Positions 17,172 to 26,457 of a DNA stretch of 64,000 nt are shown here, piece by piece. Within the stretch, counting starts at the first letter, position 1. Every line of letters starts with the position of its first letter. The position numbers were made by a program, and so were the translations under genes. The notes below the pieces were generated by a model. The model searched no databases, had not been told where the DNA came from, and worked only from the letters and a program-made list of their open reading frames with translations. This stretch comes from Desulfoferrobacter suflitae (GTDB lineage Bacteria > Desulfobacterota > Syntrophobacteria > Syntrophobacterales > Syntrophobacteraceae): NCBI RefSeq assembly GCF_022603395.1, contig NZ_JAIBKA010000006.1, forward strand, positions 186,001 to 250,000. Direction: 5' to 3'.

Positions 17172-17721
17172 CCGCGGCTATACTCTCACCGAAAGCATGG
17201 TGGTGGTCGCATTGGTAGCCCTCATGACCGGTGTCGGTTATTCCGGGTTTTCTTCCTGGATAACCAAAGAAAAGGCTCGTGGGGCGGCCAACCTCTTTGC
17301 GGGTCACCTGCGAGAAACGCGTATCCGCGCCATAGAAAAACATGCCTGCCATACCCTTACATACAACCCCGGCAGTGCATTCTACAGCGCCTTTCTCGAC
17401 ACCAACTGTGATCGCACCCTCGACTCCGATGACGGCGACTTTACCATCATGCAGGTCAACGCCGACAAAGAATTCCCCGGAGTCACAGGAGGTTACCTGG
17501 GTGATGCAAATCTGCCCGACCCGGACTTCACTTACGATGTGCGAGGATTCCTTGCTCCTGCCCCGGCCGCCCAGAGTGTATCGGTTTTGTTTTTGGCCGA
17601 AGGTATTCAGCCGGACACCGTAGCCAGTCTCACCGACTGCATGAACGTGGACTCAAGCGTTTGCTGTGCGGTCACCGTCTCCCTTGGAGATGTCAGTGTG
17701 CGCTGCAATGATGGTTATTAG
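17143..17721 (+). CDS. Minor prepilin, FimT/GspH type (set 1)
   Basis: The leader MKSLRQTLNNRG is cut before YTLTESMVVVALVALMTGVG; Glu is at +5. The 180-residue mature domain begins as in FimT/GspH proteins, with the helix continuing into KARGAANLFAGHLRETRIRAI. Several cysteines occur, including a CC pair near the C-terminus. The family forms part of the minor-pilin complex that primes pilus assembly. Overlapping starts and stops suggest translational coupling with both neighbours. Confidence 0.9.
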   Translation: MKSLRQTLNNRGYTLTESMVVVALVALMTGVGYSGFSSWITKEKARGAANLFAGHLRETRIRAIEKHACHTLTYNPGSAFYSAFLDTNCDRTLDSDDGDFTIMQVNADKEFPGVTGGYLGDANLPDPDFTYDVRGFLAPAPAAQSVSVLFLAEGIQPDTVASLTDCMNVDSSVCCAVTVSLGDVSVRCNDGY

Positions 17722-18100
17722 CAAATCGAAAGGCTTCACCCTGGTGGAAGTGATGGTTTCCTTGACCGTCATGGCCATCGCATTCGTGGCCCTGTGCGGA
17801 TTGCACCTCACTTCCTTCAGGACCGACCTGCGCAACAGGGATGAATCGCGCGCCCTGTTTCTTGCCAACCAGAAACTTGAAGAGTTGCGCGCCCAGAGTT
17901 TTGCGACGGTTTTCGATGGAGAAGACACCTCTTCGGCGGCACCCTTCGACATCGTCTGGACGGCGGATGTGATCGAACCCTGGCAGAAGGAGATTTTTGT
18001 CACGGTTTCCTGGCCGGAAAGAATCAAATTACTGGACGGAACAGTGCAGGACCGAGAACGCAACGTCCGGGTGGCGACCATCTTGGTTGATTTGGACTAA
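17708..18100 (+). CDS. Minor prepilin, PilV type (set 1)
   Basis: From the ATG at 17708 (a second ATG follows directly) the leader is MMVISKSKG, cut before FTLVEVMVSLTVMAIAFVAL. The remainder matches PilV-type minor pilins, with ANQKLEELRAQSFATV after the helix. It is 130 residues and overlaps the upstream gene by 14 bp. Its position between FimT-like and PilW-like genes repeats the usual minor-pilin order. Confidence 0.9.
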   Translation: MMVISKSKGFTLVEVMVSLTVMAIAFVALCGLHLTSFRTDLRNRDESRALFLANQKLEELRAQSFATVFDGEDTSSAAPFDIVWTADVIEPWQKEIFVTVSWPERIKLLDGTVQDRERNVRVATILVDLD

Positions 18101-18111
18101 AGGTCTGGATT

Positions 18112-19164
18112 GTGTCTAAAAGATCCGACAGAATGTACCAGTGTGACGGGATGACCCTGGTGGAACTCATGGTCTCCATCTGCGTCACAATGCTGGTGGC
18201 AACGCTGAGCATTTCCATATTCACCGGCCAATACAAGAGCTACGTCAATAAAAGTGATTTTAACACAATTCAAGAAGCCATGCCGCCCGTCGTCGAGCTC
18301 ATCAAACGGGAACTGATGGAAGCGGGCTGGGCGGTGCGTCCCCAAATGGCCTTTTATTTTGAGGACGGCGGGGCCAATGGGTGCGACCAGATTTACCTCA
18401 ATGACGTCAACATGGTCAGGGTGAGCGGCAACGCCGCTGATCTGATCAAGGCCGGCAATCTTTTAAAGGACCCGGACAACGCTCTTTGCGCCACGATCAT
18501 CGGATCAGGTTTGGAGGAGAACAGTGTCACCGTGGAGGCGGACTGCGGATTCCAGACCTGCAATGGCAGTGAAGATCCTCTGGATCTCGACGGGGACGGG
18601 ACGCGGGACCTGCCGGATGTGGGTGAGGACGGCCCCGGGCACCGCTACCTGATCAGTGATGCGCTCACCAATAAGATTGCCGCGATCACCGCAACGGCGG
18701 TGACCGGCAACCAGGCCACATTGAACCTGGATAGAGAGCTCTCGGGGACGGTTGCGGCACCGGCTATCCGTTATTGCGTGGACGACGGAAGCAATGCCGC
18801 ATGCGACCCGGACGGAACGGCTTCTCGCTGGGTCCTGCGACGCAGCGATCGCCATTCGGAGGGACCTCTGGCAACCAATGTCGTCGACCTGCAGGTGGCC
18901 TACCGCGATCGGGCCGGTACCTGGTATGGAATTGCCGGATGCACCGAAGACAATTGCGCGCCGGCTTCCTTTAATCCATCCGACATTGACTTGATTCGCT
19001 ATACCCTGGTGACCAGGACCGGCCATCAGGACAGGGCATTGAGAAATAACCCCAAACACTGTCGACCGGCGGTGGAGAACCGGGCCGCCGCCGCGCTCGG
19101 ATCTGAGGAATGTGGGTACACGTACCGCACTTTTGTCGTGCAGGTCACGTCCCGCAACAATTAG
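18112..19164 (+). CDS. Minor prepilin, PilW type (set 1)
   Basis: A GTG start 11 bp after pilV. The leader runs to DG|MTLVELMVSICVTMLVATLS, so Met rather than Phe is at +1 and Glu is at +5. The 350-residue protein has the PilW pattern of a helix continuing to IKRELMEAGW, and a central Asp-rich loop (DLDGDGTRDLPDVGEDGPG) that resembles a calcium site. At least nine cysteines suggest disulfides. Confidence 0.88.
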   Translation: MSKRSDRMYQCDGMTLVELMVSICVTMLVATLSISIFTGQYKSYVNKSDFNTIQEAMPPVVELIKRELMEAGWAVRPQMAFYFEDGGANGCDQIYLNDVNMVRVSGNAADLIKAGNLLKDPDNALCATIIGSGLEENSVTVEADCGFQTCNGSEDPLDLDGDGTRDLPDVGEDGPGHRYLISDALTNKIAAITATAVTGNQATLNLDRELSGTVAAPAIRYCVDDGSNAACDPDGTASRWVLRRSDRHSEGPLATNVVDLQVAYRDRAGTWYGIAGCTEDNCAPASFNPSDIDLIRYTLVTRTGHQDRALRNNPKHCRPAVENRAAAALGSEECGYTYRTFVVQVTSRNN

Positions 19165-19210
19165 TGCCACTCTGCACAATGGAATGTGCGCCATGCGGCG
19201 GACTTGCAGG

Positions 19211-19315
19211 GGCGCAGGTTGGGTAGAGTCACGCGTTGCGCATGACGCAACCCGGCAACTGCGTTAGACCGCCCGGCGCTTGTTGGGTTTCGCTGCGCTC
19301 TACCCAGCCTACGCT
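19211..19315. repeat. Imperfect inverted repeat element
   Basis: Arms around GGTTGGGTAGAG (left) and GCTCTACCCAGCCTACG (right) are complementary, with GC-rich inner arms. The same type of element, with the core GGGTTTCGCT-CGCTCTACCCA, occurs at 29365-29483. It separates PilW and PilX genes without interrupting either. Such sequences are widespread non-coding repeats. Confidence 0.7.
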
Positions 19316-19346
19316 GGTGACCTAAACCCGTATATGAGAGTTGTAT

Positions 19347-19847
19347 ATGAAACCGGTTGCTAAACTTGGAGATGAAGGCGGCATGGCCATGGTGCTGGCG
19401 ATATGCCTGACCGGCTTGTTGAGTCTTCTTGGCATGTGGCTTCTGCTGCAGAGCAAAACGGCGTTCCGGGTGAGCACTGCCACCACCCGCTACGAGTCCG
19501 TGCTCAACCTGGCGGAAGCGGCTCTCAACCTGGGTCTGCGTTGCATTAAAATGAACACCCTATTCCCCTCTTCCGCCCACTTGAACACCAGCATCCCCAA
19601 AGCGTTGAATGTTTCATCACCCAGCTACGCAGCGCGCCAGCTCAACGGCGGTCAAGTCACTCCGCAGATCTACTACTCGGGATACGACAAGAATCCCAGC
19701 CCCGGGTGGATGCTCAACTGGCAGGGTTATTCCGCCTTCCACAATGTACACTACATGTGCCGGGGCGAAGGGCGCATCGCACTGCCGTCGTCCCAGGGAG
19801 ATGCCACCACGGCGGTTGTGAGCCTGGCAAAGAAGGTGACCCAATGA
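19347..19847 (+). CDS. PilX-like minor pilin component (set 1)
   Basis: The PilX N-terminal domain is clear: GGMAMVLAICLTGLLSLLGMWLLLQSKTAFRV, then YESVLNLAEAALNLGLR. The usual Glu at +5 is absent, as in many PilX/GspK-like proteins. The C-terminal ~100 residues are short and lack recognisable motifs. The ATG at 19347 is preferred over a TTG two codons earlier; the ribosome site is weak. It lies 45 bp before the PilY1 gene. Confidence 0.82.
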   Translation: MKPVAKLGDEGGMAMVLAICLTGLLSLLGMWLLLQSKTAFRVSTATTRYESVLNLAEAALNLGLRCIKMNTLFPSSAHLNTSIPKALNVSSPSYAARQLNGGQVTPQIYYSGYDKNPSPGWMLNWQGYSAFHNVHYMCRGEGRIALPSSQGDATTAVVSLAKKVTQ

Positions 19848-19892
19848 CTTCCATCGTGGTTCGCCCGACCGCGATGGGTGCAGGAGGACTCC

Positions 19893-22800
19893 ATGTGGCA
19901 TAACACGAACACGTTCCGTATCGCTTCGTCCAAAGGCTGCCTCGTGTCGCTCACGCTCCTGCTCGGCACCGCTCTCCTGCTCACTGGAACCGGTCACGCG
20001 GGTCAATGCTCGGAGCCGCCTTTTGTGAGCGCATCCATCATTCCCAACGTACTGCTGGTGTTGGACAATTCGGCCAGCATGTATGACCTGGCTTACGTGT
20101 GCAACAACAAGGAAGAACCGGGTAAGCCCAAGTGCAAGCAGGACAAGAATGCTACTTTCTTGTGCAGGCCGTCCCTGTGCTACGACGATACCTATGATTC
20201 TCCCTTTGATGGCTACACGCGCGAGGGGTTTCCCGGCCAAACCTACTACGGCTACTATCAACCCGATGCCTGGTATGAATACAAGGATGCCGGCTACTTC
20301 GAGCAAGCCGCAACAGCACCGGCCATCGGGTGTCTGAACCGGAGCGAATCACAGCAGGATTACTGCGTTGGGAGTTCGAACCAGTTTTTCGCCCGAGGCA
20401 ACCTGTTAAACTGGTTGACCATGTCGAAGCTGGACGTCGAGAAGAAAGTATTGACCGGCGGCAAGTATGAGAACTTCGGCTCCGCAAGCGGGCTCCTGGG
20501 TGAATCACGAGGCTGCGTGGGAAGGCGTTTCATTAAGCAGGTCAGATGCTGGGTTCAGGACAAAAAGGAATGGTACCTGGAAGGGTCGGGTTATGCGTTT
20601 GCCATCAAGGGACCAGAGACGGACAGCGGTCCCCTGAGCTTTTCGCCGGGAGGACAGACCACCATAGAAGTGTACGCCGTGGCCGATGATTTTGACTGCG
20701 CCATGGACGATTGCCTGAACGCCGTCACCTGCTTCTCAACGCTTGACAGCGGACCGTTCGGCCAGTGCAAGCAATACATCAAGGGCTGCATGGACTATGA
20801 CTGGGACAGCGAAAGCGTCGCCAAACAAAATAAATACAAGATTTCGGCTTTTGTCCATTCGCTCCTGACCTGCCGCGATCTGGCACGATCAGAGGATGAC
20901 GTCATCAGTGACGGCGACATCCAGAGCATCCAGTCCATCTGCAAGGGGCTCTATCACTATCAAGTTCAACACGGCGGCTCGATCCGCTGGGACCTGCTCG
21001 GGGACATCTTCAATCCGGGCCTGGTTTGCTCCATCTATCCCTACGATGCCGACAACCCCCCCGACCATGAGGAAGCTCCCGACGAGGTGCCCGACGAAGC
21101 AAAAATCGGGATCGGGTGGTGCTATACCGGGGATGGCAATGATCATAGCTGGGGAGATCTCTACGATGTCGACGGTGACGGCGACACATCCGACGGCGCC
21201 GACTGCGTAGCCCATCAGCTTCTCAATTTCTGCTCCAAGCACGGACTCCCCGAGGTCAGTCCCCTGGACCCTTCCAACACTCTGTTAAGCGACCAGGACC
21301 CGGAATACTTCTATATTCCGGCCATGCTGGTCGAAGCGGGCATGGACGCCTTGCTGCTGGGCGACGGCGACACCCCTTTGAAAACCATGGTCAACCGCCG
21401 CAAGCTGGCCGAAGCGCCGGAAGGAATCCTGCACAAAGTCAAATCCAAGGTGAAGCTCGGGTTGCTGGCGACCAATCCGCGCGGCAGCGCCTTTGAATTC
21501 GATGACGCCGATTATACCCGGTTCGGCTATACGAGCGGCGATGATCTCGATGGAGGGAGCGTGCTCTCTGCCGTAGAACTGGACAATTCCACCATCATCG
21601 ACGAGATAAACCGGCAGCCCTGTGAACAAACGGGTGAGACAACCACCTGTTACAGCAACTGGACTCCCATTGGGGAAACGCTCTATGAGGGTACCCGCTA
21701 TTTTCGCGGTCTGGATTCGGCCTACACAGAGAATCTTTCCTACACCAGTCCGGTGGAGGACTTTTGCCAGAGCAACAACGTCGTACTGATTTCGGACAGT
21801 TACTCGACGATGGATGAGAACGTTCCGCGGGACGGCAACGCCACCGGCTGGGAGCCCTCCGGAGAGGGCGTAAACGCGTTCAACGCCTCCGCGGTTCTTG
21901 AAAGTCTGGGCATGAGTTCCGATTTCGACGGATCGCTGCCCATGCACGGGACCACCTACGGCGTTGCGGTGGCTTACTGGGCGCATAATTACAACGGCAT
22001 CTGGAACCCCGAGCGCAGCGGGGAGCAGCATGACGCCAATTTGAATTTTTATTCCATCTACGCCCTTGGAGGCGAAGCGCCTCCCAATGACATCAACCTT
22101 CTCTGGCACATCGCCAAGTACGGCGGATTTGTGGATGCCGACGACAATGATCTTCCGGACCCGGGCGAATGGGACGGCCACAACTATGTCGAAGCAAAAA
22201 CAGCCTATGAGCTGGAGCGCGCCCTGACGCAGATCTTTTACGAAATCGCTTCGGTGGGGGCGGCCGGTGCCGTGGCCACCGTAACCCAGGAGATGGAAAG
22301 CGATGATCTGATTGTGCGCGGAGGCTTCGAGACGGAAGACGCGGCCACTTCCAATATCGACTGGAAAGGGCATCTGGAGGTCTACATCCCCTACGACGGC
22401 TGTTCAGAGTACAACACGCAGCCCAAATGCGCGGCCGTTTCGGGGTGCAACTGGATGAACAACCAGTGTGTGGGCAAGATGTACACCTTCCAGCGGCCAC
22501 TCAGCGTCCTGGAAGATGCGGAAAAATTCTGCACCGCCACGGACAAGGCCAACGGCTACTGCTGGGACGCGGGCGACCCGGCCATCATGCCGGCTGCCGG
22601 CGATAGAAACGTCTTCACCTACATCCGCGACGCGGATCAGTCGAACAACCTGGCTAAAGTCAATTTCGAAGCAGCCAATGAAGCGAAACTGCGCTCCCAC
22701 CTGGCAAACGACATCGATTTTGCCGGCGCCGACTGCGACTCTTTCACTTCTGCAGAAACCTGCTCCGGCTCCAGTTGCTGGTGGGATTCGGCCGCGGCGC

Positions 22801-25004
22801 AATGCAAACCGACGGCAACCGACCTCATCAACTGGGTACTGGGGACCACCACCTATGACGGCACAACCGCCCGCAACCGCAACGAATGGATATTGGGCGA
22901 TGTGGTCTATTCGACGCCGGTGGTGGTCGGCGCCCCGTCCCTGGCATCGGTTGACCCGACCGTTATCGGCAGCGGCTGTGCAAACTTTGCCGCATGTAAA
23001 AATTACACGACTGCGGGCGACTGTCCGTCTCCCTACTGCCAGTGGAGCAGCGACGAATGCATTCCCAACCTGAGCGACGCGAGCGCCAAACAATGCTTTT
23101 ACACCTACCGGGAGAATTACCTGACCAGAAACAAGGTGATTTACGTCGGCGCCAACGACGGCATGATCCACGCCTTTCTGCTCGGCAAATACGTGGATGG
23201 CCAGTGGGTCTACACCCCCAACGATGATCCGCAGATCGGCAAAGAGCTGTGGGCATACATTCCAAGCAGCCTGCTGTCGGAGCTGAAGGCCCTGGCCGGC
23301 CCGAGCTACGGCAATGACCCGGGGTGTAAACATCGGTTCATGGTGGATCTGTCACCGCAGGCATGGGATGTCTACATCGACCATAATCACGACGGCACAC
23401 GCGAATGGAGAACAGTCATCGTGGGCGGTTTGCGTGGGGGAGGCGATCTGCTGTTTGCCCTGGACGTCACCGACCCTTCGGCCATCAACTCCGCTGATAT
23501 CGCCCAATCCAGCTATCCTCGAGTTCTCTGGGAGTATTCGACCATCCGGAACCTGCTGACGATCGACCAAGATTCCGGCGATCCCGTGCTCTGCTACAGC
23601 TCCGCCGACTACTCTGAAATCAAGACGCTGCCCACCTCCTGGTCCGTCCCTTACGTGGGGAGGCTCAACCTGAGCAGCAGCCTCTCTTTTTCCGCTTTCA
23701 CTCTGGCCCCCAACGATGCCGACCCGGACACCCATCCGGATCCCCCCACCGCGGCCAATCACGGCGCAACCGACCGCTGGTTTGCATTCGCCGGAGGCGG
23801 ATACCGAGTCTACGAATCGAGCCATTTCATCTCGACGGAAGAAGACGACATTGACCTGACCCCGTTACAAAAGCCCCATCTTTTCATCATCGACATGGAA
23901 ACCGGGAACAATATCCTGCAGTATGTCTGGCCAAAAATTCAGGCCTCGGAGACATTCAGCACCGGCTGGCCGACAACGCCTGAATCGGTGGGCGGTACCC
24001 ACTTCATCCCGAATGCCATGGCCAATACCATCGCCCTCGATGTCTGGAGCGGAGTGAACAGTTCGGGATACCCGATATTCACTTCGGACGGGGCCGTCGA
24101 CCATATATACGTGGGCGACTTGAGCGGCCTGCTCTGGGGTCTCGCCATCGATCCCGCTTCGGCATCCAGTCTCAGACTGGATATCTGGGAAACCAAGAAC
24201 GCCTCCAGTCCCAGCGCACCCTGGGGATTTCGCGGCAGTCGCCAGCCGATTACCGTTACACCCAGCGCCGCTCTGGACAAACCGATGCGGTCGGCCGACG
24301 GCCACCTGCTGCTGTACTTCGGGACGGGAAAGTTCGACAATATCGAGGGCACTCAAAATGACAGAAATGATGAGGCCAAGATGTCCTTTTACGGACTCTC
24401 GGTTCCCCTGACGTCCTTCAACCCTGCCGTCGACACATCCCCCAGCACTGTATCGACCGCCATTACCTGCGGCAATTCATCCAGCATGACCGTCTCCCTC
24501 GACCGGCACGGTTGCGCCGCCGACTGCAGCGCCGCCGGCAACTGGACCGACGTTACCGCACCGTGCAGCACCGATTGCTATGCATGCCTGCTTGATCTGG
24601 TGGGAGACGGCGAGCGGGTGGTCGATTCGGCGCTGGCTGCCGGCGGCATGGTCTTTTTCACCACCTTTATTCCCAACACCAACTCGGTGTGCACCGCGGG
24701 CGGCTCCGCCTACCTTTACGCCGTCAACTACAAGTGCCTGAACCTCACCGTCGACCCGTTCAGCAGCTCGGGTCTCAGCTACACGTGGCTGGGAAGCGGC
24801 GGATGGAATGAAGATGCCATGACAAGCAGCCTGGACGCCAAAGCGGTGCGCGCCTACATTGGCCCCGGCATGCCCAGTCGGCCGATCTTGGATTCCTCAG
24901 GCAATTACCTTTTTGTGCAAACGAGCGATGCCCGCATCCACAGAATCAAAATCGAACTGCCGGAAAATCCCCTGCAGGTCAAAGGCTGGAAGGAAGAAAA
25001 TTAA
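19893..25004 (+). CDS. PilY1-family pilus tip adhesin, ~1703 aa
   Basis: The start at 19893 follows AGGAGG. A signal peptide precedes a von Willebrand A-like region with the MIDAS-type motif LDNSASM near residue 58. The C-terminal ~650 residues form the PilY1 beta-propeller: ANDGMIHAFLLG (~1086), a calcium loop DHNHDGTREW (~1162) and VGGLRGGGDLLFALDVTDP. An extra Asp loop (DVDGDGDTSDGAD) lies near 430. Three cysteine-rich CxW units at about 837, 947 and 1030 resemble PSI modules. It likely acts at the pilus tip in adhesion or mechanosensing, and is larger than typical PilY1. Confidence 0.92.
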   Translation: MWHNTNTFRIASSKGCLVSLTLLLGTALLLTGTGHAGQCSEPPFVSASIIPNVLLVLDNSASMYDLAYVCNNKEEPGKPKCKQDKNATFLCRPSLCYDDTYDSPFDGYTREGFPGQTYYGYYQPDAWYEYKDAGYFEQAATAPAIGCLNRSESQQDYCVGSSNQFFARGNLLNWLTMSKLDVEKKVLTGGKYENFGSASGLLGESRGCVGRRFIKQVRCWVQDKKEWYLEGSGYAFAIKGPETDSGPLSFSPGGQTTIEVYAVADDFDCAMDDCLNAVTCFSTLDSGPFGQCKQYIKGCMDYDWDSESVAKQNKYKISAFVHSLLTCRDLARSEDDVISDGDIQSIQSICKGLYHYQVQHGGSIRWDLLGDIFNPGLVCSIYPYDADNPPDHEEAPDEVPDEAKIGIGWCYTGDGNDHSWGDLYDVDGDGDTSDGADCVAHQLLNFCSKHGLPEVSPLDPSNTLLSDQDPEYFYIPAMLVEAGMDALLLGDGDTPLKTMVNRRKLAEAPEGILHKVKSKVKLGLLATNPRGSAFEFDDADYTRFGYTSGDDLDGGSVLSAVELDNSTIIDEINRQPCEQTGETTTCYSNWTPIGETLYEGTRYFRGLDSAYTENLSYTSPVEDFCQSNNVVLISDSYSTMDENVPRDGNATGWEPSGEGVNAFNASAVLESLGMSSDFDGSLPMHGTTYGVAVAYWAHNYNGIWNPERSGEQHDANLNFYSIYALGGEAPPNDINLLWHIAKYGGFVDADDNDLPDPGEWDGHNYVEAKTAYELERALTQIFYEIASVGAAGAVATVTQEMESDDLIVRGGFETEDAATSNIDWKGHLEVYIPYDGCSEYNTQPKCAAVSGCNWMNNQCVGKMYTFQRPLSVLEDAEKFCTATDKANGYCWDAGDPAIMPAAGDRNVFTYIRDADQSNNLAKVNFEAANEAKLRSHLANDIDFAGADCDSFTSAETCSGSSCWWDSAAAQCKPTATDLINWVLGTTTYDGTTARNRNEWILGDVVYSTPVVVGAPSLASVDPTVIGSGCANFAACKNYTTAGDCPSPYCQWSSDECIPNLSDASAKQCFYTYRENYLTRNKVIYVGANDGMIHAFLLGKYVDGQWVYTPNDDPQIGKELWAYIPSSLLSELKALAGPSYGNDPGCKHRFMVDLSPQAWDVYIDHNHDGTREWRTVIVGGLRGGGDLLFALDVTDPSAINSADIAQSSYPRVLWEYSTIRNLLTIDQDSGDPVLCYSSADYSEIKTLPTSWSVPYVGRLNLSSSLSFSAFTLAPNDADPDTHPDPPTAANHGATDRWFAFAGGGYRVYESSHFISTEEDDIDLTPLQKPHLFIIDMETGNNILQYVWPKIQASETFSTGWPTTPESVGGTHFIPNAMANTIALDVWSGVNSSGYPIFTSDGAVDHIYVGDLSGLLWGLAIDPASASSLRLDIWETKNASSPSAPWGFRGSRQPITVTPSAALDKPMRSADGHLLLYFGTGKFDNIEGTQNDRNDEAKMSFYGLSVPLTSFNPAVDTSPSTVSTAITCGNSSSMTVSLDRHGCAADCSAAGNWTDVTAPCSTDCYACLLDLVGDGERVVDSALAAGGMVFFTTFIPNTNSVCTAGGSAYLYAVNYKCLNLTVDPFSSSGLSYTWLGSGGWNEDAMTSSLDAKAVRAYIGPGMPSRPILDSSGNYLFVQTSDARIHRIKIELPENPLQVKGWKEEN

Positions 25005-25027
25005 TTCTTGACGAACGGAGGAGTGAA

Positions 25028-25492
25028 ATGAGTGGAGTGAATTTGAAAAGAACTGTTTTGTCCGTCGGTTGTCTGATCGTAATTCTCACCTTGTCCATTT
25101 GGTCTGGGACCGACGGTTATGGGCAGGACTTGCCGTCCGATCCCTGCCCCGTCAACATCGAAGTCTCGCCGTCTCAAGTCAATATCGATGCGGGTGGAGT
25201 GGCCCACTATGTCAGGGTGCTCACCTATGCGCGATACGTCAATACGGCCGAAGCCTTCGTTTACGTCAACGACAATGAATTCGCCATGGCCTCTGAGTTC
25301 ATTGAGCTCACCCGGGACAGCGTAGGACATCTGGTGGTAAAAATCGACTTGAACGGGCTAAAATTGGAAGAGAGCGTCCACACTGGTCTCAACACGATAC
25401 ATATAACCGTCATCCCCAGGGAGCCCACAGACGGTTGTGCAGAATATTCGGGGATGGGAGATCTCTACATTACCAACAAGAAGGGGTTGTAG
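25028..25492 (+). CDS. Secreted hypothetical protein, 154 aa
   Basis: GGAGG precedes the ATG, 23 bp after the PilY1 gene. A signal peptide (VLSVGCLIVILTLSIWSGTDG) leads to a small domain rich in beta-strand-like segments (VNIEVSPSQVNIDAGGVAHY) with two cysteines placed to form a terminal disulfide (DPCPV and DGCAEY). The family is not recognised. Its place directly behind pilY1 suggests a periplasmic or surface accessory of the pilus tip. Confidence 0.75.
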   Translation: MSGVNLKRTVLSVGCLIVILTLSIWSGTDGYGQDLPSDPCPVNIEVSPSQVNIDAGGVAHYVRVLTYARYVNTAEAFVYVNDNEFAMASEFIELTRDSVGHLVVKIDLNGLKLEESVHTGLNTIHITVIPREPTDGCAEYSGMGDLYITNKKGL

Positions 25493-25603
25493 TTGCTCCT
25501 GTAAATCGTCGGTCACCATCCTGTGACTCACCCTCAGCCAATCATCTCCATCACTGCAGGGTCATCGGCCCTGCAGTCTCCCCCCTGTGCCGAATCTCTA
25601 CGG

Positions 25604-25690
25604 CTCAAGAAAATGATTTTGGCTTCCAAGTAGGCTGGGTTGAGATACCCAACCCACACCAAAAACATTATCTTGCAAGCTATAGTTCTT
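25604..25690. repeat. Inverted dispersed repeat before the second pilus set
   Basis: A left arm with AAGAAAATGATTTTGG and a right arm with CACCAAAAACATTATCTTG are imperfect inverse copies, around GCTGGGTTGAGATACCCAAC. The right arm matches 11769-11803 at about 30 of 34 bases. The surrounding 410 bp between genes hold no other feature except the sigma-54 site. Confidence 0.6.
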
Positions 25691-25705
25691 TAACCAGTAG
25701 CTTGC

Positions 25706-25722
25706 CTGGCAGTTTATTTGCT
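25706..25722 (+). promoter_or_regulatory. Sigma-54 promoter of the second minor-pilin set
   Basis: CTGGCAG and TTGCT place GG at 25708-25709 and GC at 25720-25721, separated by exactly ten bases. It is about 180 bp upstream of the FimT-like gene at 25903. No riboswitch consensus lies in this leader. Confidence 0.65.
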
Positions 25723-25902
25723 TAGATCACGACTTGCTGCAAGTAATGGCGGCAACCGGTGATGGTGAGGCGTTCGTCGGTTTGGCTGATCAGTGCCTGA
25801 ATGGTTCCGGCAACGAACGAGTCTTGCATGTTGAGCAATTTTCTGCCATGTTGTTCTGCATTACAACGCTGACTCTCACCACTCCAGGATGACGAGCGAC
25901 TC

Positions 25903-26457
25903 ATGCCAGGCCCACATAAGAACCGTTCCGGATTGACGCTGATCGAGCTCATGGTCGTGCTGGCGGTTATCGGCATAATGGCGGCGGTGACGGCCGGCTC
26001 TTTCGATGTTTCCGGCTGGCTCAACCTGTATCGGCTTAGAGGGTCGGCCAAGAACCTTTTCACAGATATGCAAAAGGCTCGCATGAACGCCGTCAGAGAG
26101 AACCGGGACTGGGCCATCCGGTTCAATACCGCCGACGGTTCCTACCGGTTTCAGGTAGAGGACTCGAGCGGCAAATGGGTCGATGAGGGGGATGCCATTT
26201 CCCTGGACAAGGGAGTTTTTTACGGTCATGGCTCCGCCACCCACGATGCGACCAACAAGAAAAATCCTTTTTCTTCCAGTGAGCCATCAGAACCTGTCAC
26301 CTTCAGTGGTGATCGGGTAACTTTCAATTCCCTGGGGCTGCCCTCCAAGAGCGGCTACTGCTATCTTGCCAACAGTGACGGCGCGGCATTTGCTATAGGA
26401 GCAACGAATACGGGTGTCATAAAAATGAAAAAGTGGAACGGCGATGACTGGCAATGA
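25903..26457 (+). CDS. Minor prepilin, FimT/GspH type (set 2)
   Basis: The leader MPGPHKNRSG precedes LTLIELMVVLAVIGIMAAVT, with Glu at +5. The continuation LRGSAKNLFTDMQKARMNAVRENRDWAIRF is a textbook GspH/FimT core, so this assignment is firmer than in set 1. The protein is 184 residues. The end overlaps the PilW-like gene by 14 bp. It opens the second minor-pilin operon, after its own sigma-54 promoter. Confidence 0.92.
   Translation: MPGPHKNRSGLTLIELMVVLAVIGIMAAVTAGSFDVSGWLNLYRLRGSAKNLFTDMQKARMNAVRENRDWAIRFNTADGSYRFQVEDSSGKWVDEGDAISLDKGVFYGHGSATHDATNKKNPFSSSEPSEPVTFSGDRVTFNSLGLPSKSGYCYLANSDGAAFAIGATNTGVIKMKKWNGDDWQ

Noticed and set aside
21285-22373. Long open frame antisense to pilY1
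   Set aside because: No motif, no ribosome site, and fully inside a clear coding sequence.
25738-25840. 33-codon minus-strand frame starting MQDSFVAGTIQ
   Set aside because: It looks mildly protein-like but has no ribosome site, no homologue I recognise, and overlaps the second pilus leader.
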